From CAYLPU01 sp964385635 (GTDB taxonomy: Bacteria > Chloroflexota > Anaerolineae > B4-G1), in assembly GCA_964385635.1 (NCBI GenBank), contig CAYLPU010000035.1:1-45062 (forward strand): a DNA stretch of 45,062 nucleotides, in the 5' to 3' direction. The translations under genes and the position numbers were made by a program. The notes below the pieces were generated by a model. It was not told the origin of the DNA and searched no databases. It was given only the letters and a program-made list of their open reading frames with translations. Below, piece after piece: positions 29,329 to 36,550 of the stretch. Numbering within the stretch: position 1 is the stretch's first letter; each line of letters starts with the position of its first letter.

Positions 29329-29349
29329 CGTGAAACGTGAAGCGTGAAA
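29329..29349. repeat. Short heptamer array CGTGAAA
   Basis: CGTGAAA (29329), CGTGAAG (29336), CGTGAAA (29343). Same unit as the array after lacI at 11832-11908, 17 kb away, again just after a stop codon. Confidence 0.8.
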
Positions 29350-29411
29350 CCGCTGGCGGATTGACGCGGTGTGTTGTGCGAAACCAGGGGCTAAATTGAA
29401 AGGAGAGAACG

Positions 29412-30929
29412 ATGAAAAACGCAAGTTGGATTCGGTCAAACCGGTGGAGATGGGCCGTCAGCCTGGGAGCGACCGTAGGACTGGCGGCTCTGTTGCTGGT
29501 GATCTTGCTGTGGGGGATACGGGGAGCGGCTACGGCCGCAGCCGCCCGCGCCGGCCCTCCTGCCAACTTCTACCCCGCAAGTGCCAACGACGTCGTTACT
29601 TACACCATTAAAGCGCGGGCCAAAGGCGGTAGCACAGAGGCCGGACGCATCACTAATCTGGAAGAGGCCGCACGGCGACTGAACGCACAACTGGAGGCCC
29701 AAGGCGCCGACTACCGGGTGGAGCTTCAGGGCGTACTGACCAGCACAGGCTGGTCGGAATACAGGCAGCGCTTCGTGGACGATTTTAACGCTGGTCAGGC
29801 CCCGGACATCATCCTCTCCGGCCACGAGGACGTCGGGGCATGGGGGGCAGCCGGCTACGTCATCTCGCTGACCGACTACATCAGCCTGGAATGGACCAGC
29901 ACCTACTCCGACTTCTACCCGGCCCTGTGGGACGCGGTCACCTGGAGTGGAGAGCGATGGGCCGTGCCGCAGGACACTGAGGCCCGCCCCGTCTATTTCC
30001 GCAAGGACGCGCTGCAAACCCTCGGCTGGACCGACACGCAAATCTCCCAGATGGTCACTGATACGTTGAACGGCGATTTCACTCTGGATGACATAGGGGC
30101 TCTGGCCCGGGAGGCGGTACAGGCGGGCGTAGTGGAATGGGGGCTGTGGCATCGGCCTACTGCCGGTCCTGACTTCTGCATCCCGCCCCTGGACTACGGC
30201 GGGACGCTCTACAACCCGGCCACCGATCACCTCGTCTTGAGCGAGTGCCCCACCTACCGCAGCCTGACGTTCTTCCACAACATGGCCAACGTGTGGCACG
30301 TGACGCCTATGACGATGACGACTGAATTCGGCTGGGGGGACATACACCAGGGGTTCATGGACGGTAAGGCCCTGTTCTGGTTCGGCGGCACCTGGCACTG
30401 GGCCGAGTGGCGAGATGACTATCTGGGGGGCAACGAGCAGTATCTGTGGGACAACGTAGGCTTCATGCTCTACCCGGCGGCGCGAAGGGGCGACGACCCC
30501 GTCACGCTCTCACACCCCCTGGCCTATATGATCTCCTCGCAGAGCGAGTACCCTGACGTCGCCTTCCAGATTCTCACCCTGGCCTCGGCGTCCGACCTGG
30601 TAGCCCAGTACTCTGTGGACAGTGCCCACCTGGCCGTGCGGCGAGCGGCGACCCAGGACCCAGTGTACCAGGCCGACGATTTCCTCCAGGCGGTGAGTTA
30701 CATGCTGGACTACACGACCTTTGGTCCTAACCACGAGCAGGAGGGCGAATACAAGACTGCTCTCTATGAGGCGATCCAAGACGTGGAGACGGGCGACAAG
30801 ACACCCAGCGAGGCGCTGAACTGGCTGGAGGCTGATCTGCAGACCACGCTTGGCAGCGAACTGGAGATAGACACCGCCCCGTGCTTCGACGTCTATTTGC
30901 CTGTTGTTCTGAGAAGCTTCGGGCTGTGA
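29412..30929 (+). CDS. Secreted ABC-type sugar-binding protein (family 1), orphan
   Basis: A 505-aa extracellular solute-binding protein. An N-terminal hydrophobic segment (LGATVGLAALLLVILLWGI, residues about 16-34) serves as signal or anchor; no lipobox Cys follows. The body has typical features of sugar-binding proteins: YRQRFVDDFNAGQAPDIILSGHED, AAGYVISLTDYISLEW, WSGERWAVPQDTEARPVYFRKDAL, FMDGKALFWFGGTWHWAEW, VAFQILTLASA. It ends in CFDVYLPVVLRSFGL, a C-terminal motif common in secreted Chloroflexota proteins. Start ATG at 29412 with AAAGGAG. No permease or ATPase gene is adjacent, so the partner transporter must be elsewhere. From the neighbours, the ligand may be inositol or a uronate, which is inference. 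Confidence 0.85.
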   Translation: MKNASWIRSNRWRWAVSLGATVGLAALLLVILLWGIRGAATAAAARAGPPANFYPASANDVVTYTIKARAKGGSTEAGRITNLEEAARRLNAQLEAQGADYRVELQGVLTSTGWSEYRQRFVDDFNAGQAPDIILSGHEDVGAWGAAGYVISLTDYISLEWTSTYSDFYPALWDAVTWSGERWAVPQDTEARPVYFRKDALQTLGWTDTQISQMVTDTLNGDFTLDDIGALAREAVQAGVVEWGLWHRPTAGPDFCIPPLDYGGTLYNPATDHLVLSECPTYRSLTFFHNMANVWHVTPMTMTTEFGWGDIHQGFMDGKALFWFGGTWHWAEWRDDYLGGNEQYLWDNVGFMLYPAARRGDDPVTLSHPLAYMISSQSEYPDVAFQILTLASASDLVAQYSVDSAHLAVRRAATQDPVYQADDFLQAVSYMLDYTTFGPNHEQEGEYKTALYEAIQDVETGDKTPSEALNWLEADLQTTLGSELEIDTAPCFDVYLPVVLRSFGL

Positions 30930-30942
30930 GGGAGGATACGTA

Positions 30943-30966
30943 GAACAAGCAAGGATAGGCTTGTTC
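30943..30966. terminator. Hairpin after the binding-protein gene
   Basis: GAACAAGC (30943-30950), 8-nt loop, GCTTGTTC (30959-30966). No T-run follows, so it may be a weak terminator or an mRNA-stabilising stem-loop that favours the abundant binding-protein message. Confidence 0.4.
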
Positions 30967-31021
30967 GGTAGTAGCGGAAACTCTCCGATTTCGCACGACG
31001 TCATTACTCCTTGGAGAAATC

Positions 31022-32392
31022 ATGCTTGTTGGCGCAGGCTACGTAGATAGGCTTCTGGACGAACGCGAGGTTCGCGACCTAACGTCTGAGGCGCTGGCGC
31101 GGATTGACCTGGCGGGTAAGCGCATACTCGTCATCATCCCCGACCACACCCGCACCGCGCCGATCCCGCTTTTCTTCCGCCTGTTTCACCAGTTGCTCTG
31201 GGGCCGGGTTGCGGCGCTGGATTACCTGGTCGCGCTGGGTACCCACCAGCCGATGAACGACGCGGCGTTGAGCCAGTTGGTCGGCGTGGAGGTGCGCGAC
31301 GGGCGGGCCGATCCACCCCGCCCACACTCCCACACCTCCACACTCCCACACCCCCGCATCTTCAACCACCGCTGGGACCTCCCCGAGACCTTCACCACCC
31401 TCGGCACGATCACGGAACCCGAAACACGTAACATGAGCCAAGGGCTCCTGGCTCAGCCAGTACCCGTCACCATCAACAGGATGATCCTCGACTACGACCA
31501 ACTCATCATCTGCGGGCCGGTCTTCCCCCACGAGGTGGCCGGCTTCTCCGGCGGCAACAAGTACTTCTTCCCCGGCATATCCGGCCCGGAGATGATCAAC
31601 GTCACCCACTGGCTGGGCGCGCTGCTGACCAGCATGGCGATCATCGGCACGCCCGACACCCCGGTGCGAAGGATGATTGACCGCGCCGCTTCGTTTATTC
31701 CCATCCCGACCCTGTGCTTTGCACTGGTAGGCGCGGTCGGGAGACCGGCCCCAACCGGCCTGGCTGGACTCTACATCGGCCCGCCTGAGGAGGCGTGGCG
31801 TGCAGCAACGGACCTCTCGGCGCGGCTGCACATCGCCTACGTGGAGCATCCCTTCCAGCGGGTGCTTTCGGTGATTCCGGAGATGTACGATGACCTGTGG
31901 ACGGCAGCCAAGGGGATGTACAAACTGGAACCGGTCGTCGCTGATGGGGGCGAGGTGATCATTTACGCTCCCCACATCACCGAGATCTCTTACACCCACG
32001 GCCAGGTCATTGACCAGGTCGGCTACCACGTGCGCGACTATTTTGTCAAGCAGTGGGATCGCTTCAAGGGCTACCCCTGGGGTGTGCTGGCCCATTCGAC
32101 GCACCTGCGCGGTACCGGCGCGTACGAGAACGGCGTTGAGCGGCCACGCATCCAGGTGACACTAGCCACGTCCATCCCGGAAGAGCGTTGCCGACACGTC
32201 AACCTGGGGTATCAAGACCCGGCGACGATTGACATTGAGGAGTGGGCGAACCGAGAGGACGAGGGAGTTTTGCTGGTGCGTAAGGCGGGAGAGAAACTAT
32301 ATAGACCAACAAATCGGCAAATCAGCAAATCGGCAAATCGGCAAATCAGCAAATCGACAAATCGACAAATCGGCAAATCGGCACACTGGTGA
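31022..32392 (+). CDS. LarA-family (DUF2088) nickel-pincer racemase/epimerase-like protein
   Basis: A 456-aa protein of the lactate racemase LarA family, whose studied members use a nickel-pincer nucleotide to racemise or epimerise 2-hydroxy acids. Motifs: IIPDHTRTAP (39-47), ALGTHQPM (71-78) and PHEVAGFSGGNKYFFPGISG (169-188). Start ATG at 31022 with GGAGA. Two repeats sit in the frame: octamers CCCACACT-type at residues about 100-113, within a loop, and nine AAATCGGC octamers that form the last 27 or so residues (NRQISKSANRQI…) after the natural-looking end LLVRKAGEKLYR. The substrate is unknown; a hydroxy acid of the uronate pathway is plausible. Cofactor-making larBCE genes are not seen in the window. 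Confidence 0.85.
   Translation: MLVGAGYVDRLLDEREVRDLTSEALARIDLAGKRILVIIPDHTRTAPIPLFFRLFHQLLWGRVAALDYLVALGTHQPMNDAALSQLVGVEVRDGRADPPRPHSHTSTLPHPRIFNHRWDLPETFTTLGTITEPETRNMSQGLLAQPVPVTINRMILDYDQLIICGPVFPHEVAGFSGGNKYFFPGISGPEMINVTHWLGALLTSMAIIGTPDTPVRRMIDRAASFIPIPTLCFALVGAVGRPAPTGLAGLYIGPPEEAWRAATDLSARLHIAYVEHPFQRVLSVIPEMYDDLWTAAKGMYKLEPVVADGGEVIIYAPHITEISYTHGQVIDQVGYHVRDYFVKQWDRFKGYPWGVLAHSTHLRGTGAYENGVERPRIQVTLATSIPEERCRHVNLGYQDPATIDIEEWANREDEGVLLVRKAGEKLYRPTNRQISKSANRQISKSTNRQIGKSAHW
31321..31360. repeat. Octamer array CCCACACT inside the larA-like gene
   Basis: CCCACACT (31321), CCCACACC (31329), TCCACACT (31337), CCCACACC (31345) and the degenerate CCCGCATC (31353). It is translated in frame as a His/Pro/Ser/Thr loop between VRDGRADPP and IFNHRWDLPE. 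Confidence 0.75.
32311..32382. repeat. Octamer array AAATCGGC, left arm of the four-helix cassette
   Basis: Nine consecutive 8-mers AAATC(G/A)(G/A)C cover 32311-32382 without a gap. They extend the larA-like protein by about 27 residues up to a TGA at 32390. The units are the reverse complement of those at 32809-32864. Confidence 0.92.
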
Positions 32393-32405
32393 GTGGGAGG
32401 GAAAA

Positions 32406-32804
32406 GTGACGTATGAGGAGTGGCAGACGCAGGTCCCGGCGCAGATAACGGCCGAGAAGGTATGGCAGTTCTACGGTTACCGAAAGGCACTTTTCTTCTA
32501 CGATCTTTGCTGGCAGGATTGCGAACGGTTGAGGAAACATCCGCTAGGCAAAGCAGTGGCGCAACAGCTTATCCGCAGCGCTGGCTCGATTTCTGCGAAC
32601 ATTGAAGAAGGCTATGGGCGGGGATACGGCAAAGACCGGCTTCGCTTCCTGCGTTTCTCTATCGGTTCGGCTCGCGAAAGCAAGGGCTGGTACTACCGAT
32701 CCAGGTCATTGCTTACCCCCGAAGTGTTCGACCATCGGCTGTCGCTCGCCAGTGAAGTGATCGCTCTACTCGCCACCGAGATCAGCCAATCAACAAGATG
32801 CTAA
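32406..32804 (+). CDS. Four-helix-bundle protein (S23/23S rRNA IVS-type family)
   Basis: A 132-aa protein of the four-helix-bundle family first known from ORFs in 23S rRNA intervening sequences and related in fold to the Avd accessory protein of diversity-generating retroelements. Diagnostic stretches are AQQLIRSAGSISANIEEGYGRG, which is the family's core, and RFLRFSIGSARESKGWYYRS. The N-terminus (YRKALFFYDLCWQDCERL) fits the first helix. Start GTG at 32406 with GGGAGG upstream. It is bracketed by inverted octamer arrays, ending 24 nt before the start and beginning 5 nt after the stop. It interrupts larA-like and gnd, which otherwise would be adjacent. The protein's function is unknown; it has basic surfaces and may bind nucleic acid. 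Confidence 0.9.
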   Translation: MTYEEWQTQVPAQITAEKVWQFYGYRKALFFYDLCWQDCERLRKHPLGKAVAQQLIRSAGSISANIEEGYGRGYGKDRLRFLRFSIGSARESKGWYYRSRSLLTPEVFDHRLSLASEVIALLATEISQSTRC

Positions 32805-32808
32805 GTCG

Positions 32809-32864
32809 GCAGATTTGCCGATTTGCTGATTTGCTGATTTGCTGATTTGCCGATTTGCGGATTT
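32809..32864. repeat. Octamer array GCCGATTT, right arm of the four-helix cassette
   Basis: Seven consecutive 8-mers GC(N)GATTT, the reverse complement of the left-arm unit AAATCGGC. It ends 2 nt before the AGGAGG ribosome-binding site of gnd (32867-32872). The two arms could pair over more than 50 nt in mRNA, closing a loop that contains the whole four-helix gene. Confidence 0.92.
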
Positions 32865-32878
32865 ACAGGAGGTGCAAT

Positions 32879-34297
32879 GTGGACAAAACAAACTTCGGCC
32901 TCATCGGCCTGGCCGTGATGGGACAAAACCTGGTGCTAAACGTTGAGCGCCATGGCTTCTCGGTGGCTGTGTACAATCGCACAGCGGAACGGACGCGGGA
33001 GTTTATGTCCCAACGAGCAACTGGCAAGAACATCCAGGCAGGCTACGCGATCAAGGAGTTCGTCAGCCTCCTGGAACGTCCGCGTAAGATCATGATAATG
33101 GTCAAGGCTGGCGCGCCAGTGGACACGGTGATCGAACAACTCAAACCGCACCTGGAGGCAGGGGATCTCCTCATTGACGGAGGCAACTCCTTCTTCCAGG
33201 ACACCGAACGGCGGGCTCGCGACCTGGAACCGCTAGGGTTGCTGTACATCGGCACCGGCGTCTCCGGTGGCGAGTATGGCGCGCTGTATGGCCCCAGCAT
33301 TATGCCCGGTGGGCAGCAAGAGGCCTACGCGCTCGTGGAACCCGTCTTCACTGCCATTGCCGCCAGGGTGAACGGCGACCCGTGCGTGACGTACATCGGG
33401 CCACGCGGCGCAGGCCACTACGTCAAGATGGTGCACAACGGCATCGAGTACGGCGACATGCAACTTATCGCCGAATCCTACGACATCCTGCACCGCGTAT
33501 TGGGACTTTCAGCACAGGAGTTGCACCGAGTGTTTGCGGAGTGGAACGAGGGCGAGTTGTCCTCGTACCTGATCGAGATCACTCGCGACATCTTTGCCAA
33601 AACAGACGAGGAGACCGGTCAGCCGCTGGTGGAACTCATCCTGGACGAGGCCAAGCAAAAGGGCACCGGCAAGTGGACCAGCCAGAGCGCGCTCGACCTG
33701 GGCGCTCCGACGCCAACTATCAACGCGGCCGTAGAATCGCGCATCATCTCAGCCTACAAGGACGAGCGTGTGGCAGCCTCGAAAGTGCTCAGCGGGCCAC
33801 AGCCAGGCTTCGAGGGCGACCAGGATGTAAATGACGCAGTGGTGAACGCTGTGCGCGACGCTCTCTACGCCGCCAAAATCTGTTCCTACGCCCAGGGGTT
33901 CGCGCTGCTGCGCTCTGCCAGCCAGGAATATGGGTACAACCTGGACTACGGCGAGATATCACGCATCTGGCGCGGCGGATGCATCATCCGCGCGCAGTTC
34001 CTGGATAAAATCCGTGCCGCTTTCGGGCATGATCCTGCCCTGTCCAACCTGCTGCTGGATCCAGAGTTCGGGAGGGCGGTGCAGGAGCGCCAGAGCGCGC
34101 TCCGACGGGTGATCCAACTCGCCGTGCAGAACGGTGTTCCATGTCTCGCCTTTAGCGCATCGCTGGCCTACTACGACGCCTACCGCACCGCCCGTCTGCC
34201 CGCCAACCTGACCCAGGCGCAGCGAGATTACTTCGGCGCGCACACCTACCGGCGGGTGGATAAGGAAGGGACATTCCATACAGAGTGGATGGAGTAA
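32879..34297 (+). CDS. gnd: 6-phosphogluconate dehydrogenase (decarboxylating)
   Basis: A 472-aa enzyme of the pentose phosphate pathway, converting 6-phosphogluconate to ribulose-5-phosphate with NADP+. The N-terminal cofactor motif GLIGLAVMGQN (7-17), the substrate/catalytic segment GAGHYVKMVHNGIEYGDMQLI with the catalytic Lys, and KGTGKWTSQSALDLG are all intact; length is normal for the long, dimeric class. The start is GTG at 32879, preceded by AGGAGG at 6 nt. This ribosome-binding site lies right against the right octamer arm, so translation of gnd may depend on how the arms fold. It is co-directional with larA-like and pfk. Confidence 0.95.
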   Translation: MDKTNFGLIGLAVMGQNLVLNVERHGFSVAVYNRTAERTREFMSQRATGKNIQAGYAIKEFVSLLERPRKIMIMVKAGAPVDTVIEQLKPHLEAGDLLIDGGNSFFQDTERRARDLEPLGLLYIGTGVSGGEYGALYGPSIMPGGQQEAYALVEPVFTAIAARVNGDPCVTYIGPRGAGHYVKMVHNGIEYGDMQLIAESYDILHRVLGLSAQELHRVFAEWNEGELSSYLIEITRDIFAKTDEETGQPLVELILDEAKQKGTGKWTSQSALDLGAPTPTINAAVESRIISAYKDERVAASKVLSGPQPGFEGDQDVNDAVVNAVRDALYAAKICSYAQGFALLRSASQEYGYNLDYGEISRIWRGGCIIRAQFLDKIRAAFGHDPALSNLLLDPEFGRAVQERQSALRRVIQLAVQNGVPCLAFSASLAYYDAYRTARLPANLTQAQRDYFGAHTYRRVDKEGTFHTEWME

Positions 34298-34360
34298 ATA
34301 ATAGATCGGCAGAACCGGTCACGCCACAACGCCACATCACAGCAGGATGAGGAGAAGAAC

Positions 34361-35656
34361 ATGACCCAACCACGAAACGTCGTCGTTGCCCAATCCGGCG
34401 GGCCGTCGCCGGTGATCAACAACTCGCTGCGCGGCGTGGTGGAGACCTGCCGCGCCATGCCCGACCGCTTTGGCGTCATCTATGGCGGGTTTCACGGCAT
34501 TGAGGGCATCTTGAGAGAGAAACTCCTGGACCTTTCGGCACAGGATGAGGAGGAGATCCACCTGCTGCGGGTCACACCGGCCGCCGGGGCCACCGGCACC
34601 TGCCGCTACAAACTGCGGCACGAGGAAGACTTCGAGCGTGTGATCGAGGTCTTCAAAGCCCACGACGTCAGTTACTTCTTCTACATCGGCGGCAACGATT
34701 CGATGGACACGGCCCACAAGATGGCACAGTTGGCCCACGAGCGCGGGGTGGACATGGTCGCCACCGGCGTGCCGAAGACAATTGACAACGACGTCGGCGA
34801 TGCACTGGATGGAAACAGCAAACTGATTGACCACACCCCCGGCTACGGCAGCGTGGCCCGCTACTGGGCGCTCAACGTCCAGAACGCCAACCAGGAGAAC
34901 ACCGGTTCCTGCCCCTCCGACCCGGTGTTGGTACTCCAGGCAATGGGCCGCAAGATCGGCTTCATCCCTGCCGCCGCACGTCTGGCCGACCCTGACCGCG
35001 AAATGCCCCTGCTCATTTTTATGGCCGAGTCGGGCCTGAGACTGCCGGAACTGGCCGACCGGGTCAACGACCTGCTGAAGGAGCGAGGGCGAGCCATTGT
35101 CGTCGTCAGCGAGGGCTTCGACGTGGGAGAGATTGGCGAGCAGAGGGACGCCTTCGGCAACATCATGTTCTCCTCCAGCCAGATAGCCGTGGAGCAGACC
35201 GTGGTCAACTACCTGAATGAGGTAGGACTGGCAGCCCGGGGCACCGCGCGGGGCAACATCTCCGGCACCGACCAGCGTGACAGCAGCATCTACGCCTCGA
35301 CGGTCGACCTGGAGGAGGCCTACAAGGTGGGGCAGAAGGCGGTTCAGATCGCTGCAGAGGATGGTCCTGGCTATATGGCGACCATCCTGCGCGAACCTGG
35401 CCCCATCTACAACGTGTACTACGACAAAGTGCCGTTGGAGATGGTCGCAAACTCTGAGCGAACATTTCCAGCGGCGTGGATCGCCTCCTCGCGTACCGAC
35501 GTCACCGACGACTTCATACGCTACGCCCGCCCGCTCATCGGCGACGACTGGCCCAGTGTCCCACTAATAGGAGGGCTGCAGCGTTTCGCGCGGCTTGTGC
35601 CTGTCTTCGCCTACAAGCGCCTTCCTTCATATATACCTCGGGCATACCGCCAATGA
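34361..35656 (+). CDS. 6-phosphofructokinase, PPi-type or variant (GGND motif)
   Basis: A 431-aa phosphofructokinase. The N-terminus VVVAQSGGPSPVINNSL and PKTIDND (138-144) place it with the PPi-dependent or group II/III enzymes; ATP-dependent forms have PGTIDND. The usual GGDD/GGDGS loop reads GGNDSMDTA (110-118): the first Asp, which normally decides ATP versus PPi use, is Asn. Phosphoryl donor is therefore not predictable. It converts fructose-6-phosphate to fructose-1,6-bisphosphate. Start ATG at 34361 with GAGGAGAAG. It overlaps the next gene, iolO, by 4 nt (ATGA), linking the inositol pathway to central metabolism. A role on other sugar or inositol/uronate intermediates is conceivable for such variants. 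Confidence 0.88.
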   Translation: MTQPRNVVVAQSGGPSPVINNSLRGVVETCRAMPDRFGVIYGGFHGIEGILREKLLDLSAQDEEEIHLLRVTPAAGATGTCRYKLRHEEDFERVIEVFKAHDVSYFFYIGGNDSMDTAHKMAQLAHERGVDMVATGVPKTIDNDVGDALDGNSKLIDHTPGYGSVARYWALNVQNANQENTGSCPSDPVLVLQAMGRKIGFIPAAARLADPDREMPLLIFMAESGLRLPELADRVNDLLKERGRAIVVVSEGFDVGEIGEQRDAFGNIMFSSSQIAVEQTVVNYLNEVGLAARGTARGNISGTDQRDSSIYASTVDLEEAYKVGQKAVQIAAEDGPGYMATILREPGPIYNVYYDKVPLEMVANSERTFPAAWIASSRTDVTDDFIRYARPLIGDDWPSVPLIGGLQRFARLVPVFAYKRLPSYIPRAYRQ

Positions 35657-36462
35657 AACTCAGCATCGTCCTCTCCGCTCAACCCACTCACTTTGAGGCC
35701 ATCGCCTTCAGGGGCGACTTCGAGCGCAACCTGGCTCACATCGCCGCGCTGGGTTACGACGGTGTCGAGTTGGCGATCCGCGACCCATCCCTGATGGATT
35801 ACGAGACGTTGATTACGCTCCTTAACCGCTATCGGCTGGAGGTGCCGGCCATAGGCACGGGGCAGGCGTGGGGCGAGGAGCATCTTTCCTTCACCGACCC
35901 CGACCCCGACGTGCGTCAGGCGGCTATCGAGCGGGCCTGCGCCCACATCCCCTTCGCGGCCCAGGTCAAGGCACAGATTGTCATCGGACTGCTACGGGGC
36001 GTTGTGCAGCCCGGCGTGAGCCACGCCCAGGCGATGGAGTGGCTGGTAGAAGCATTGCGCCAATGCGCCGGGGCTGCCGCTCCTGCCGATGTGCGGCTCT
36101 GCCTGGAACCACTGAACCGGTACGAGACCGGTCTGATCCATACCGTCGCGGAGGGGCTACCACTCCTCGACCAGGTCGGGGCCGACAACGTGGGCCTGCT
36201 GCTGGACACGTTTCACATGAACATCGAGGAACGAGACCCGGCCGGGGCAATTCGGGCGACCGGAGAGCGTCTCTTCCATTTCCACGTCGCCGACTCCAAC
36301 CGCTGGTACCCCGGCGACGGTCATATGGACTTCGGTCACCTGCTGGCTGTGCTGGACGAGACCGGTTACGCCGGCTACGTCTCGGGCGAGTTTATGCCAC
36401 TACCTGACGCGGACACGGCAGCGAAACGGGCCATCACGCATCTGCGGGCCGTCGCGCCATAA
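35653..36462 (+). CDS. iolO: 5-keto-L-gluconate epimerase (IolO, sugar-phosphate isomerase/epimerase family)
   Basis: A 269-aa TIM-barrel protein of the AP-endonuclease-2-like isomerase family. It is very similar, from memory, to Thermotoga maritima IolO in length and in segments such as FRGDFERN, VELAIRDPSLMDYE, AIGTGQAWGEEHLSFTDPD, LEPLNRYETGLIHT, LLLDTFHMNIEE and FHFHVADSNRWYPGDGHMDF. These hold the expected metal ligands (E in LEPLN, D and H in LLDTFHMN, H in HVADSNRW, E in YVSGEFMPLP). IolO converts 5-keto-L-gluconate, the IolN product, to D-tagaturonate, the UxaE substrate, so this gene closes the pathway. Start ATG at 35653 overlaps the pfk stop. Confidence 0.88.
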   Translation: MKLSIVLSAQPTHFEAIAFRGDFERNLAHIAALGYDGVELAIRDPSLMDYETLITLLNRYRLEVPAIGTGQAWGEEHLSFTDPDPDVRQAAIERACAHIPFAAQVKAQIVIGLLRGVVQPGVSHAQAMEWLVEALRQCAGAAAPADVRLCLEPLNRYETGLIHTVAEGLPLLDQVGADNVGLLLDTFHMNIEERDPAGAIRATGERLFHFHVADSNRWYPGDGHMDFGHLLAVLDETGYAGYVSGEFMPLPDADTAAKRAITHLRAVAP

Positions 36463-36492
36463 CACCCGCCTCTGGTGGTAGATGGTCGGCCC

Positions 36493-36516
36493 GACCAGCA
36501 CATTCCCCTGCTGGTC
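36493..36516. terminator. Hairpin between convergent operons
   Basis: GACCAGCA (36493-36500), 8-nt loop, TGCTGGTC (36509-36516) between iolO (plus) and the transglutaminase gene (minus). A smaller GGTCG/CGACC stem overlaps it. No clear T-run on either side, so bidirectional termination is only possible, not shown. Confidence 0.4.
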
Positions 36517-36550
36517 CAATCAGGCGCAGTAATAAGGGCGGCTCAGGTCA

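Noticed and set aside
29436..30398. 320-codon minus-strand ORF opposite the sugar-binding protein
   Set aside because: Antisense shadow; the plus strand has the signal segment, conserved body and C-terminal motif.
31079..32104. 341-codon minus-strand ORF opposite the larA-like gene
   Set aside because: Antisense shadow, low-complexity across the octamer repeat.
32809..32864. Terminator for the four-helix-bundle gene
   Set aside because: It is a tandem octamer array with no G/C-rich stem plus T-run of its own; pairing is only possible with the array on the other side of the gene.
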